Source: Bacteriovoracaceae bacterium
GTDB taxonomy: Bacteria; Bdellovibrionota; Bacteriovoracia; Bacteriovoracales; Bacteriovoracaceae
Direction: 5' to 3'
NCBI GenBank assembly: GCA_947377285.1
Contig: CANCFT010000017.1
Coordinates: 1-64,000, forward strand
Length of the DNA stretch: 64,000 nucleotides
In this document: one piece after another, positions 26,742-35,413 of the stretch
Position numbering within the stretch: position 1 is the first letter of the stretch
How the letters are laid out: every line of letters starts with the position of its first letter
Made by a program: the position numbers and the translations under genes
The notes under the pieces: model-generated
Databases searched by the model: none
What the model was told of the DNA's origin: nothing
The model's input: the letters and a program-made list of their open reading frames with translations, nothing else

Positions 26742-27383
26742 ATGATTTATGAGTTGTCCGTAGTGACAAAGCCAGAGCTCGGAGCAGAAGCTCATGCACA
26801 GATCGCAGAGATCGTTAAAGACACATTAAAAGGATTCGAAGGAGAACTTTTAATTGCTGACGATTGGGGAAAACTTCACTTAGCACAACCGTATTCAAAC
26901 GGTTCTAAACACGGTCACTTCCATTACTTTATGTTCAAGTCAAACACTCAAGCTAACACTGAGTTGACAAGAAGATTTGGGATCAATGAAGGTGTTATGC
27001 GTTCAATGGTTTTCGTTATTGGCGTAGATGCTGAAAAAGAAGAACTTGCGAAAAATTTCAAATCACCATTTTCAAAAACTAGAAACGGATCTGTTCTTGA
27101 TAACAAGAGAGATGACGATGAAGAAGGTTTCGAAGATATGGAAGATGATAGAAGAAAATTTGCTAAGAGAAAATCTTGCTGGTTTACAGCTAAGAAAATC
27201 AAAGCAGATTGGAAAGATCCTCAAACTTGGAACTGGTTAGTAAGTGAATTTGGAAAAATTTCACCAGCTAGAGTTTCTGGGATTTCAATGAAACACCAAA
27301 GATTTTCTAACTCAGCTATTAAGCATGCTAGAAATCTAGGGATTTCAAGTTACCTATCTAACCAAACTGCTGGTAGAGCGTAA
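26742..27383 (+). CDS. Fused ribosomal proteins bS6 and bS18
   Basis: Residues 1-105 are bS6 (MIYELSVVTKPELGAEAHAQ, ending at RSMVFVIGVDAE). Residues about 138-213 are a complete bS18 (RKSCWFTAKKIKADWKDPQT, then WLVSEFGKISPARVSGIS and the end AIKHARNLGISSYL). They are joined in one frame by an acidic linker (RDDDEEGFEDMEDDR) with no stop between them. The two proteins are neighbours on the 30S platform, so a fusion is physically plausible. An internal ATG at 27138 (Met133), 10 nt after AAGG, could also yield separate S18. AGGGGG lies 5 nt before ATG 26742. Gene order (S6, S18, DUF2232, L9, dnaB) is the usual one. Confidence 0.92.
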   Translation: MIYELSVVTKPELGAEAHAQIAEIVKDTLKGFEGELLIADDWGKLHLAQPYSNGSKHGHFHYFMFKSNTQANTELTRRFGINEGVMRSMVFVIGVDAEKEELAKNFKSPFSKTRNGSVLDNKRDDDEEGFEDMEDDRRKFAKRKSCWFTAKKIKADWKDPQTWNWLVSEFGKISPARVSGISMKHQRFSNSAIKHARNLGISSYLSNQTAGRA

Positions 27384-27389
27384 TAAGAA

Positions 27390-28403
27390 ATGACAACTCC
27401 AGAAGTTCAACATAGCAAAATTTTTGATCAGCGAGCATCGTTCGGGAAACTAGTGTTTCTTGCTGTCATTTCAATTGCTCTTTGCTCTTTTGGGCCCCTT
27501 TCAGTATTTGCACCAGTTCCATTGATCTTGGCGTTTCTTCTATATGGACGATTAACCACATTGTTCATCGGCGGAGTTTGCACCAGTGCTCTTTGGTTTA
27601 TTTCAGTTAAATTTGCCATCCCAATGATGATCGCAGGAATGTACTTAACGGCATTTTTGTATGCCATCTTGATCGCAGAAATTATTCTTAGAAATATTAA
27701 TCCAGTAAAAGGATTGATTTACGCTGGAATGGTTTTAGTGACTCTCGTTGGTGGATCGTTGGTTGCTTATAATCAATTAAGCAAAGTATCAGTGAAAACA
27801 GAACTTAAAACTTCTGTAACTAAACTGATGCAAATGGTGAAGGAACAAAATAAGGATAATGCTGTTCTCAATTCAAACGGAGAAGAAGCTCGCGCCTTTC
27901 AAGATTTTATTTCTAAGCCAGAAGAGCTTGCGAATGAAATTTTTGGTGTCTTGCCTGCAGTTATTTTTGTGTTCGCTTTCTTTGGCCTATGGATTTGTCT
28001 TTATATGACACTTCGAAATGTCAGCGTTTGGCGATTTAAACACCCTTATCCGTTTAGTTTAAAAGACCTGATTAATTTCAGGGCTCCTGAATTTTTCGTA
28101 TGGCCATTGATATTATCTTTGGTGTGCGTTGTAGGAGCTGAATACGGTCTTCCTAAAGTAGCTGTTATAATTGGTACAAATCTTCTTTACTGCTTGGGAG
28201 TGTTTTACTTATTTCAAGGGTTCGGCGTTTATAATGCTTTTTTAAAGTATTTAAAAATTGGCGGATTTTTGAAAACAATGTTTGTTGTTTTCACTTTGGT
28301 GATGGCGTACAAATTTTTGGCCCTACTCGGAATGTTTGATCTATGGTTTGATTTTAGAAAATTTTTAACGAACAAAAAAAAGGACGAAGGAGATATATTA
28401 TGA
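27390..28403 (+). CDS. DUF2232 integral membrane protein
   Basis: This is a polytopic inner-membrane protein of 337 residues with about eight hydrophobic segments, for example FLAVISIALCSFGPLSVFAP, ALWFISVKFAIPMMIAGMYL, AVIFVFAFFGLWICLYMTLR and TMFVVFTLVMAYKFLALLGM. Position between the S18 and L9 genes and the fold are typical of DUF2232 proteins, whose function is not established. A soluble loop (about 130-175) separates two membrane halves. It starts 6 nt after the S6-S18 stop without a clear binding site and overlaps rplI by 4 nt, so it depends on coupling. Confidence 0.75.
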   Translation: MTTPEVQHSKIFDQRASFGKLVFLAVISIALCSFGPLSVFAPVPLILAFLLYGRLTTLFIGGVCTSALWFISVKFAIPMMIAGMYLTAFLYAILIAEIILRNINPVKGLIYAGMVLVTLVGGSLVAYNQLSKVSVKTELKTSVTKLMQMVKEQNKDNAVLNSNGEEARAFQDFISKPEELANEIFGVLPAVIFVFAFFGLWICLYMTLRNVSVWRFKHPYPFSLKDLINFRAPEFFVWPLILSLVCVVGAEYGLPKVAVIIGTNLLYCLGVFYLFQGFGVYNAFLKYLKIGGFLKTMFVVFTLVMAYKFLALLGMFDLWFDFRKFLTNKKKDEGDIL

Positions 28404-29014
28404 AAGTTATTTTAACTGAAAAAGTTCCAGCTCTTGGAAATATCGGTGAAATCGTTAACGTATCAGCAGGTCATGCTAGAAATTATCTAGTACCAAATGG
28501 CTTTGCAATGGTTGCTGATGATTCAAACAAAAACTTATTGGCAGCTCAACAAAAAAGTCTTGCGAAAAAAATCCAAGGCCAAAAAGATGCAGCTAATGAA
28601 TTAAAGAAAAAAATCGAAGGGATGACTATCGAACTTATTAAAAAAGTTGGAGCGTCAGGAAAACTTTTCGGAACTGTTACTAACGCTGAACTTTCTAAAG
28701 AATTAGAAGTGCGCGGAGTAGAAGTAGAAAGAAGATTAATCCACTTAGAAGCTCCTATTAAAGGACTTGGACTTTTCAATGCAAAAGCAAAGATTTTCCA
28801 AGACGTAGAAGCAACTTTCAAAATTAAAATTTCTATTGATCCTAAACAAGCTGAAGAGCTTAAAAAGAATCAAGAAGAAGCTCTTAAAAATGCTGAAGCT
28901 CGTAAAAAAGCTGCTGCAGAAGCTAAAGCTAATGGAACAACTGAAACTGCAGTTGTTGAATTAACTGAAGAGCAAAGATTGAAAGCTGAAGTTGATAAAC
29001 TTTTAAGATCTTAA
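28400..29014 (+). CDS. rplI: Ribosomal protein bL9 with C-terminal extension
   Basis: bL9 binds 23S rRNA near L1. The N-domain MKVILTEKVPALGNIGEIVNV with VSAGHARNYLVPNGFA is canonical, followed by the long connecting helix and a C-domain (LFGTVTNAELSKEL, then HLEAPIKGLG). At 204 residues it is about 50 longer than usual. The extra tail (about 152-204) is Ala/Glu/Lys-rich and helical. The start lies in the ATGA overlap with the DUF2232 gene and has GGAG upstream. A terminator follows. Confidence 0.96.
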   Translation: MKVILTEKVPALGNIGEIVNVSAGHARNYLVPNGFAMVADDSNKNLLAAQQKSLAKKIQGQKDAANELKKKIEGMTIELIKKVGASGKLFGTVTNAELSKELEVRGVEVERRLIHLEAPIKGLGLFNAKAKIFQDVEATFKIKISIDPKQAEELKKNQEEALKNAEARKKAAAEAKANGTTETAVVELTEEQRLKAEVDKLLRS

Positions 29015-29050
29015 TTTTTTAAATTTTAAATAAATTAATTAAAAATTTAC

Positions 29051-29085
29051 AAGAGGGCCTCTATCAAGAGGTCCTCTTTGTTTGT
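29051..29085 (+). terminator. Intrinsic terminator between rplI and dnaB
   Basis: AAGAGGGCCTC pairs with GAGGTCCTCTT (11 bp, one G-T pair), followed by TGTTTGT. The weak T-tract may allow read-through into dnaB. Confidence 0.7.
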
Positions 29086-29095
29086 AGGTAAAATT

Positions 29096-30448
29096 ATGGC
29101 GAGCAATAATAACAATCAAGTCAATGAACTTCCTCACGACCTATTAGCTGAAAAAGCGATGGTAGGATGCTTGATTATCGATGGCTCGGTCTTTGATGAA
29201 ATCTCAAATTTAAAAATTGCCCAAGAACATTTTTATGATCCTCGCTACGGCATGATTTATGATGTCATCGCCGATCTTTCTCTAGCTAACAAAGCGATCG
29301 ATTACGTAACTGTCTGCTCGAAACTCCAAGAAAAAGGAAAACTCGAAGAAATTGGCGGACAATCTTTTGTCCTAAGTTTAGTTGAAGACCAAGCGTCTTC
29401 TGCTAACGTTTATGATTATGCCAAAATTGTAAAAGATAAATCATCTATGAGAGAAATTATCCGTACGGCCATGAGAGTGGTTCAGATGGGAATGTCTTTC
29501 GCTGGAGATGCGGATGATTTTATCCAAGAAGTAGAATCAAGTTTTTTTAAACTTACCAATGATGCCAAGACTGGTTCAATGGTGAAGTTAAATGCAACTT
29601 TAAAACAAAACTTAAAAGAATTAGAAGATACTTCACGTCTTATGGGTGAGATTGCCGGGCTTTCTACGGGCTACCCTCGTTTAGATGAATTATTATTGGG
29701 GATGCAGCCTGGTCAATTAATAGTACTTGCTGCTCGTCCTGCAATGGGAAAAACGTCTTTGGCCCTAAACGTAGCAGTGAGTGCTTGTATTCAATCTGGA
29801 CTTCCAGTGGTTATTTTTTCATTAGAGATGTTAGCGACGGAATTATCGATGAGACTTCTTACAGGGCGAGCGAAAGTTGATTCAAAACGAGTTCGGAAAA
29901 AAGCATTCTTAGATACCGATCTTCGAAGTATTGCTAAAGCGACTCAAGAGCTTTCATCTCTGCCGATTTATATTAATGATTCTGGGAATACGACAATTCT
30001 CGATATTCAAAGTCAGAGTCGAAAAATTAAAGCAGATCAAGGGTTGGGATTAATTGTCATCGACTACTTGCAGTTGATGGGATCGACCAGTAAAAATATT
30101 CAACGTGAGCAACAGATTGCTGAGATCTCGCGTGGACTTAAGACTATGGCCAAAGAGCTTGGTTGCCCAGTTATTGCACTTTCACAGCTAAACCGAGGTG
30201 TAGAGTCTCGTCCAAACAAGCGTCCGTCGACAGCGGATCTTCGCGAGTCTGGAGCGATTGAGCAGGATGCTGATATTGTCATGTTTGTTTACCGTGATGA
30301 AGTATACTATCCAGATACTAAGGAGCCAGGGATTGCCGAAATTATAGTAGGTAAAAACCGTGCTGGAGAAATTGGAACAGCAAAGCTTGCGTGGGTTGGA
30401 GCTTACACTAGTTTTGAAAACCTAGCAGCTCATCGTGACGGACAATAA
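29096..30448 (+). CDS. dnaB: Replicative DNA helicase DnaB
   Basis: This is the hexameric helicase that unwinds DNA at the fork. The N-terminal domain (LPHDLLAEKAMVGCLIIDGS) binds primase. The RecA-like C-domain has Walker A ARPAMGKTSLALNV, Walker B VIDYLQLM and DLRESGAIEQDADIVMFVYR with the arginine-finger region. I chose ATG 29096 (TAGGT upstream); a TTG at 29078 lies in the terminator stem. The product has 450 residues, normal for the family, with no intein. The 3' end overlaps pabB by 14 nt. Confidence 0.97.
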   Translation: MASNNNNQVNELPHDLLAEKAMVGCLIIDGSVFDEISNLKIAQEHFYDPRYGMIYDVIADLSLANKAIDYVTVCSKLQEKGKLEEIGGQSFVLSLVEDQASSANVYDYAKIVKDKSSMREIIRTAMRVVQMGMSFAGDADDFIQEVESSFFKLTNDAKTGSMVKLNATLKQNLKELEDTSRLMGEIAGLSTGYPRLDELLLGMQPGQLIVLAARPAMGKTSLALNVAVSACIQSGLPVVIFSLEMLATELSMRLLTGRAKVDSKRVRKKAFLDTDLRSIAKATQELSSLPIYINDSGNTTILDIQSQSRKIKADQGLGLIVIDYLQLMGSTSKNIQREQQIAEISRGLKTMAKELGCPVIALSQLNRGVESRPNKRPSTADLRESGAIEQDADIVMFVYRDEVYYPDTKEPGIAEIIVGKNRAGEIGTAKLAWVGAYTSFENLAAHRDGQ

Positions 30449-31613
30449 TCTCTACACCATCATTCCTTATAAAAATACCTTAGTAAAAATGGTTGATGCA
30501 ACCCGGGCATTTGCTTATTACTTAAACCATTCAGTTAATTTGCTCACCGGTGAAAAAAAATCATGGGATTTTAAACTTTGGATAGATGAAAATCGGTCTG
30601 TCTTATTAGAAACTTCATCTCAAGAGCAACGGGTAATTCATTTGTTTTATGAATTATCTTTTTTAATTGAAAAAGAATTTCACCTTTTAAATTCAGACCA
30701 GCTTTTAGTCATTGATCTTATTTTTACTTCTCACTATGAAATTAACGAGAAGTCTGCTGGAGACTTTTTACCGATTAAGTTGAAGGCAATTGAGTTGCCT
30801 GATAGGGGAAACTATAAAAAAGCATTTAAAGAAGGTTATAAAGAATTATTAAAAGGGAATTGTTACCAATTTAATTTAACTCGGCCTTATTTATATTCGT
30901 TTAATAAAAATCTTGGGCCCTCTGATTTTATTTTTTCTCTTTGGAAGAAAGTTCAATCTCGTGGAGCTTTTGGTTCTGCGACTTTTATTCCTTATTTTAA
31001 TAAACTTTTATTAAGCAATTCTCCAGAGTGTTTATTCCAGTATGAAAATGGAAAAATATCTTCCATGCCAATTAAAGGAACGATGAAAAGAGAGGACTCA
31101 AAAGATTGGAAAGAGTTATGGAAAATATTGGTGAATGATAAAAAAAGTCAGGCAGAACTTTTTATGATTACTGACTTACTAAGAAACGATCTTTCTCGTA
31201 TCGAGTTGCCGCGGGCGCGAGTAACAAAGAAAAAATTTCCCAAATTAGTTCCAGGCCTTCTACATCAATATTCTCAAGTTGAAGTTGAATTAAGTGCAGC
31301 AGTAAGTTTATGGAGAGTTATTGAGAAATTGTTTCCAGGGGGAAGTATTACGGGGGCACCAAAGAAAAAGGCCATTGAACTCATAGAGAAACTCGAAAAG
31401 AGGGAACGTGGTTTTTATTGTGGCTCTACGATCGTATTACACAAAAATTTATTAAGTGCTTCAATCAATATTAGGTCTGCGGTTGTGGATTTTAATGAAC
31501 AGAGTTTACTGTATCAGGCGGGGGGCGGCATAACATTGCTTAGCGATGCAGATGAAGAATTCGATGAAATGACTTACAAACATAATAGCTTCATAGATAC
31601 CCTAACTCTATAA
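30435..31613 (+). CDS. pabB: Aminodeoxychorismate synthase component I (PabB-type)
   Basis: It converts chorismate and glutamine-derived ammonia to aminodeoxychorismate for folate. The chorismate-binding domain is clear: SPECLFQ, PIKGT (212-216), LLRNDLSRI, FPGGSITGAPK and the final YQAGGGITLLSDADEEFDE. Lys214 in PIKGT distinguishes PabB from anthranilate synthase, which has PIAGT. The N-terminal third is poorly conserved. The GTG start at 30435 lies inside the end of dnaB with no Shine-Dalgarno; an ATG at 30489 is the next candidate. No pabA or pabC partner lies nearby. Confidence 0.85.
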   Translation: MTDNNLYTIIPYKNTLVKMVDATRAFAYYLNHSVNLLTGEKKSWDFKLWIDENRSVLLETSSQEQRVIHLFYELSFLIEKEFHLLNSDQLLVIDLIFTSHYEINEKSAGDFLPIKLKAIELPDRGNYKKAFKEGYKELLKGNCYQFNLTRPYLYSFNKNLGPSDFIFSLWKKVQSRGAFGSATFIPYFNKLLLSNSPECLFQYENGKISSMPIKGTMKREDSKDWKELWKILVNDKKSQAELFMITDLLRNDLSRIELPRARVTKKKFPKLVPGLLHQYSQVEVELSAAVSLWRVIEKLFPGGSITGAPKKKAIELIEKLEKRERGFYCGSTIVLHKNLLSASINIRSAVVDFNEQSLLYQAGGGITLLSDADEEFDEMTYKHNSFIDTLTL

Positions 31614-31667
31614 AATTGTTGAATTTCTAATAAATTCTTACATCTTGATCATAATGGACAACAATAT

Positions 31668-31697
31668 TTGACATGCAATTCTATGAATAGATATGAT
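31668..31697 (+). promoter_or_regulatory. Sigma-70-type promoter
   Basis: TTGACA, an 18-nt spacer and TATGAT lie upstream of the 65-residue gene, leaving a leader of about 110 nt. Confidence 0.6.
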
Positions 31698-31814
31698 TTT
31701 TTTGCGTCATAGTAATTGACTATTTGGCCAAGAAAAAATCTTGGAATTTTTCGTTGAAGGATCGGCGGAATTTTTTTGGATTGGCCAAGTGATTAGAAGA
31801 CAAAGGAGTGTTGA

Positions 31815-32012
31815 ATGGAAGCCCAAGGTTTACAAGATGTGTCGAAACCGGCCCCTGAGGAAGTGATTTCTGTAGTCTCGCTTGCTGAGTTAACTGGTTT
31901 TCCAGTTGAGTACATCAAAAAAGAACTTTTGCTTGATGGAGCTGATGAGGAAGATATGACTATGGAAGAATTAAGAAAGAGAGTTTTAGCTTATCTTGAT
32001 TCGAGTTTTTAA
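31815..32012 (+). CDS. Small acidic protein, unknown function
   Basis: The 65-residue product has a compact helical pattern: VVSLAELTGFPVEYIKKELL, then DMTMEELRKRVLAYLDSSF. This could be a small winged-helix or helix-turn-helix-like adaptor, although the net charge is acidic, so protein rather than DNA binding seems likelier. AAAGGAG lies 7 nt before the ATG, a consensus promoter lies upstream and a strong terminator downstream. It is therefore a real, probably well-expressed single-gene unit. No family is recognised. Confidence 0.75.
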   Translation: MEAQGLQDVSKPAPEEVISVVSLAELTGFPVEYIKKELLLDGADEEDMTMEELRKRVLAYLDSSF

Positions 32013-32069
32013 GAAAATTATAATGATTAATAAAACCTTTTGTCAGTAGGACTTTTGGTTTTAGTTACT

Positions 32070-32100
32070 AAAAAGCCTAGCTTATGCTAGGCTTTCTTTT
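32070..32100 (+). terminator. Intrinsic terminator
   Basis: AAAGCCTAGC and GCTAGGCTTT form a perfect stem with a TTAT loop, followed by CTTTT. Confidence 0.9.
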
Positions 32101-32183
32101 ACTAGAAAACTTAACTCCATAGGATTTTTCAAACGGATCCATCAAAAAAAACCGATTATTGCCTTCTTTATTCTGTATCTTCA

Positions 32184-32996
32184 TTGGAAGAATTTTTTAA
32201 AACACATTTTCAAACTAGTGGCTCAAAATTAAAAAAATATTTTGATAAAAATTATTTAAAGCGCTCATTTATTGAAAAATCGCTAGTTACTTTACCAATA
32301 AATTTTGTGAACGATGGCCTCATTCATCCAATATATGTCGGTCCGGAAATAGATATCATAGCTGAGAATGAGTATTTTTTAGTGATGAACAAGCCCGAAA
32401 ATATTTTTGTACATCCACTTGTTTATGATGAACAAAATAATTGTTTGAGTTTTTTGAGATCTACAAGACCTGAAATTTTAAAGGTGAATTCAAAAAACTA
32501 TGATAGAGGACTTTTGTATAGATTAGATTTTGAAACATCTGGTGTATTGATTTATGTAAAAAAAGACGAAGATTATCAATCATTGCGTGAAAATTTTAAA
32601 ATAGTAGCTAAGAAAAAAACTTACCTATGCTTGGTTGAAGGTGATTGCCAACTAAGCGGGATTTTTACTCATTATTTTTCATCAAAGGAAGAAAAAGGAA
32701 AACGTGTTTCGGTAAGCGATAAATTAGGAATTGGTGATTGTGGAGAATTTGTTTTAATTCCCAAGAATTATGATCCACTTACAAATGTGACATTAATGGA
32801 AGTTGAATTAAAAACAGGACATAGGCACCAAATCAGGGCCCAGCTGGCCCATCTTGGGTTTCCATTGAGAGGAGATGTTTTTTACGGAGGAGTACCCGCA
32901 CGTAGACTGTATCTTCATGCTTTAAATTATCAAATCATCTTCATGGACCAGCTTTATTCTTATAGTATAGAACCCAAAGATTTTAATGGTTTATAG
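32184..32996 (+). CDS. RluA-family pseudouridine synthase
   Basis: It isomerises uridine to pseudouridine in rRNA or tRNA. The RluA core is visible: FLVMNKPENIFVHP, GLLYRLDFETSGVLI with catalytic Asp115, KKKTYLCLVEG, and KTGHRHQIRAQLAHLGFPLRGD. The first 55 residues may be a degenerate S4-like RNA-binding region. The start is uncertain: TTG 32184 has no binding site, whereas the frame is open from 32115, and an AGGAT at 32121-32125 sits 7 nt before an in-frame ACG (32133, giving xDPSKKTDYCLLYSVSS). The target nucleoside cannot be inferred. Confidence 0.85.
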   Translation: MEEFFKTHFQTSGSKLKKYFDKNYLKRSFIEKSLVTLPINFVNDGLIHPIYVGPEIDIIAENEYFLVMNKPENIFVHPLVYDEQNNCLSFLRSTRPEILKVNSKNYDRGLLYRLDFETSGVLIYVKKDEDYQSLRENFKIVAKKKTYLCLVEGDCQLSGIFTHYFSSKEEKGKRVSVSDKLGIGDCGEFVLIPKNYDPLTNVTLMEVELKTGHRHQIRAQLAHLGFPLRGDVFYGGVPARRLYLHALNYQIIFMDQLYSYSIEPKDFNGL

Positions 32997-33001
32997 TTAA
33001 T

Positions 33002-33031
33002 TCTTGAGTTTTTTAGTAAACAAACTCAAGA
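33002..33031 (+). terminator. Hairpin after the pseudouridine synthase gene
   Basis: TCTTGAGTTT and AAACTCAAGA form a perfect 10-bp stem with a 10-nt loop 6 nt after the stop. There is no T-tract downstream, so termination is only likely by position. Confidence 0.4.
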
Positions 33032-33090
33032 GGATGGCCAATATAACCGACAAGTTTAGTAGCCTTTAAACTCTATATTAGGATTTATCG

Positions 33091-34041
33091 ATGTCTGAGA
33101 TGCAATTGATTTTTAACGATACGTTTTGGAAATTTTTAGTGTCGCTCGAGGAGCTTAAAGAGAAACAAGATAAAAATTTATTTTGTACTTTACTCAATAT
33201 AGATGAAGCCGCCTTTAATCAATTTCAAGATTTTTTAACTAGATTTGATATTCAATGTATTAGTGATGATTCTTTTATTTTTCCCTTGAAAGAGAAGTGT
33301 AGAATTAAAATGGAATTTTCTCTCTCTGAATGGCTTGCACTTCAGGCGAGTTTCCACCGTCCAGATGACCGAAATTCTTCTGAATATTATTATCAAAAAA
33401 TTGTTCATAACAAATTATTAATTGCTCAAAAAGCATTTGAGCAATTTAATCTCTATCGCAAACCTGCTCATCAAGCTGTTAAGTCAAGTGATATTGAAAA
33501 TCTTAAAAAGAAAATAGACTATCTTATTTGCAATAGAAAACTAATGAAAATTGAATTTTTAAATAATAAATTATGCATGGCCTATCCGCATCGCCTCGTT
33601 TTTTTAGATGGTATTTTATGTGTCATCGGTGAAAATAGTGAAGATAAAACGCTGGTGTATTTTGGAGTGGAAGATATAAAAGATATCGTTGATGTCGATA
33701 AAATATATGAACCTAACTTAAGTCAAATTGAGATCAATGAATTTATCTGTCACGTTAGATTAATCAATGGAAAAGAGGAAAGATTAATCCTGAAAGTTTA
33801 CAGTCAATACGAAGCTGATCTACTTCCAAGTTATCATTTTTTAGGAAATCCGTTTGTCACTTCAAATCCTGAAGGAGATATGATTTGGGCCGCCACAATT
33901 GAAATGTGTGATGATCTATTTATTTGGCTTTATAGTATGAAAGAGAGGGCCGAAGTATTAGATCCAGGGCACGTTCGTAAAGAATTTGCTCATTTTTGTG
34001 AAATGAACAAAGAACCAAATGGTTTGAAGAAAGTTTCTTAA
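33091..34041 (+). CDS. WYL-domain regulator-like protein
   Basis: Residues about 145-215 resemble a WYL ligand-sensing domain (MKIEFLNNKLCMAYPHRLVF, then GILCVIGENSEDKTLVYFGV). The C-terminal part fits the WCX extension (FIWLYSMKERAEVLDPGHVR). The N-terminal 85 residues are expected to hold the DNA-binding winged helix, but the sequence there (LFCTLLNIDEAAFNQFQDFL) is divergent. WYL proteins usually regulate transcription in response to nucleotides or ssDNA. An AGGA site lies 7 nt upstream of the ATG. It is convergent with alkB, 6 nt apart, and I see no defence genes around it. Confidence 0.68.
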   Translation: MSEMQLIFNDTFWKFLVSLEELKEKQDKNLFCTLLNIDEAAFNQFQDFLTRFDIQCISDDSFIFPLKEKCRIKMEFSLSEWLALQASFHRPDDRNSSEYYYQKIVHNKLLIAQKAFEQFNLYRKPAHQAVKSSDIENLKKKIDYLICNRKLMKIEFLNNKLCMAYPHRLVFLDGILCVIGENSEDKTLVYFGVEDIKDIVDVDKIYEPNLSQIEINEFICHVRLINGKEERLILKVYSQYEADLLPSYHFLGNPFVTSNPEGDMIWAATIEMCDDLFIWLYSMKERAEVLDPGHVRKEFAHFCEMNKEPNGLKKVS

Positions 34042-34047
34042 TTTTTT

Positions 34048-34620
34048 TTAATAAATATATCTATAAGTAAGATTTAACCTAGGTCCACTTACTTTAGTGC
34101 TTTTGGAAATTTTATGTAACCAAAAGTGTTGTAGCTCATTTTTCATCACCAATAAACTTTTTGATTTTAATTCAATAATTTTATTGGGAATTGAACTGTC
34201 AAATCGATGCTTTAAATGAAATTTTCTGGTAACTCCAAAACTAAGAGATGCAATTGTGGGATTGTTACCTAATTCTTTTTCATTATCAGAATGAAAAGAC
34301 ATATGGTCCTGCCCATCCCGGTAATAATTTATTAAAACTGAGTTAAATTTTGTTTCTAAGTCCTGCTCAAGTTGGTCTTTGATTTTTTTTAAAAGTGGGG
34401 TCCATTCAATTGTAATCATTTTAATTTTTGAGTATTGATATTCAATTCCAGCGTCTCCATACCAAGCAGTCTGACGTGGTTGAGGGTAGGTTTTTCCAAA
34501 CATGGTTATAGAGTCATTTCTCCAAGAAATATCGCGAATGATATCCTCCATCAAATCTTCTATATAGTTATCGCTATATTCTATGACACCGTCATGATTT
34601 AAGATAATTTGGCTTTTCAT
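34048..34620 (-). CDS. AlkB-like 2-oxoglutarate/Fe(II) dioxygenase
   Basis: It probably repairs N-alkylated bases by oxidative demethylation. The iron ligands are H110 and D112 (SFHSDNEKEL) and H169 (FWLHKI); the 2-oxoglutarate-binding arginines are R181 and R187 (PRLNLTYR). The preceding TAWYGDAGIEYQYS and NYYRDGQDHMSFH match the ALKBH2/3-like group rather than E. coli AlkB. Length 190 is typical. The Shine-Dalgarno is a weak AGGT. It may have its own promoter in the 81-bp divergent gap with the methyltransferase gene. Confidence 0.9.
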   Translation of the reverse strand: MKSQIILNHDGVIEYSDNYIEDLMEDIIRDISWRNDSITMFGKTYPQPRQTAWYGDAGIEYQYSKIKMITIEWTPLLKKIKDQLEQDLETKFNSVLINYYRDGQDHMSFHSDNEKELGNNPTIASLSFGVTRKFHLKHRFDSSIPNKIIELKSKSLLVMKNELQHFWLHKISKSTKVSGPRLNLTYRYIY

Positions 34621-34701
34621 TACTATACCTATTTTACTTTTTGAGCTATCTTGAGCCTATTATAGATCGAAAAAAAACATAATTGAAACGAAGGATTGAA
34701 T

Positions 34702-35361
34702 ATGCAAATGGTCGACAAAAAAATTGAAGAATACTGTATTTCTAAAAGTACATTGCCATCAAATGATTGCGATCGGATAGAGACTTATACACGTGCAAAT
34801 GTACATGGTGCAGGAATGCTCATCGGAAAAATGGAAGCTTCACTTATTGGCTTTTTACTTCGATCCATTGGGGCCAAGAGAATTTTAGAATTGGGAACAT
34901 TCACGGGTTATTCTGCACTGGCCATGGCAGAAAATATTCCTGATGATGGAGAAGTCATTACCGTTGATATTAATCAAACTACTGGAGCATTGGCTCAAGG
35001 GTTTTGGAATCAATCAAGTCAAGGACACAAGATTAAAAGTTTAATTGGCAATGGCCTAGAAATAATACCTACTCTAAGTGGAAGATTTGATTTTGTTTTT
35101 ATCGATGCAGACAAAAGAAATTATATAGATTACTTAAAACTTACAATTCCGCTTTTATCTCCACAGGGAATAATTGTCATTGATAATGTTCTGTGGGATG
35201 GAAAAGTATTACCAGATGTTGAATTGGACTTAAGTGAACACCGCGATAGAAATACTGAGTTTATTCGATTAGTGAACGATACTATTGCTCAAAACGAAAA
35301 TTTATATGGCACACTTTTGCCGATTCGTGATGGTATGTTTTTAATTAAAAAATTGGCATAA
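34702..35361 (+). CDS. SAM-dependent O-methyltransferase (COMT/CCoAOMT-like)
   Basis: It transfers a methyl group from SAM to a hydroxyl, usually of a catechol-like compound. Motif I is ILELGTFTGYSALAMA and the acidic ribose contact is VITVDIN. FDFVFIDADKRNYIDYL carries the metal-binding Asp residues, followed by IIVIDNVLWDGKV. The fold matches the class I metal-dependent family; 219 residues is the usual length. ATG 34702 is preferred because AAGGA lies 6 nt upstream; an in-frame TTG at 34696 is too close to it. It has its own terminator. Confidence 0.9.
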   Translation: MQMVDKKIEEYCISKSTLPSNDCDRIETYTRANVHGAGMLIGKMEASLIGFLLRSIGAKRILELGTFTGYSALAMAENIPDDGEVITVDINQTTGALAQGFWNQSSQGHKIKSLIGNGLEIIPTLSGRFDFVFIDADKRNYIDYLKLTIPLLSPQGIIVIDNVLWDGKVLPDVELDLSEHRDRNTEFIRLVNDTIAQNENLYGTLLPIRDGMFLIKKLA

Positions 35362-35363
35362 AA

Positions 35364-35387
35364 AAGCCTCTGAATTATCAGAGGCGC
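35364..35387. terminator. Hairpin terminator between convergent genes
   Basis: GCCTCTGA and TCAGAGGC form a perfect stem with an ATTA loop, A-rich on the left. The tail on the right is only moderately T-rich (GCTTATAAATTTTT). Confidence 0.75.
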
Positions 35388-35413
35388 TTATAAATTTTTA
35401 GAATTATTTAAAT

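Noticed and set aside
29078-29095. TTG start for dnaB
   Set aside because: It lies in the terminator stem; ATG 29096 has a binding site and gives the normal DnaB N-terminus.
33091-34041. WYL protein as part of a defence island
   Set aside because: Neighbours are a pseudouridine synthase, AlkB and methyltransferases with no defence nucleases or restriction genes.
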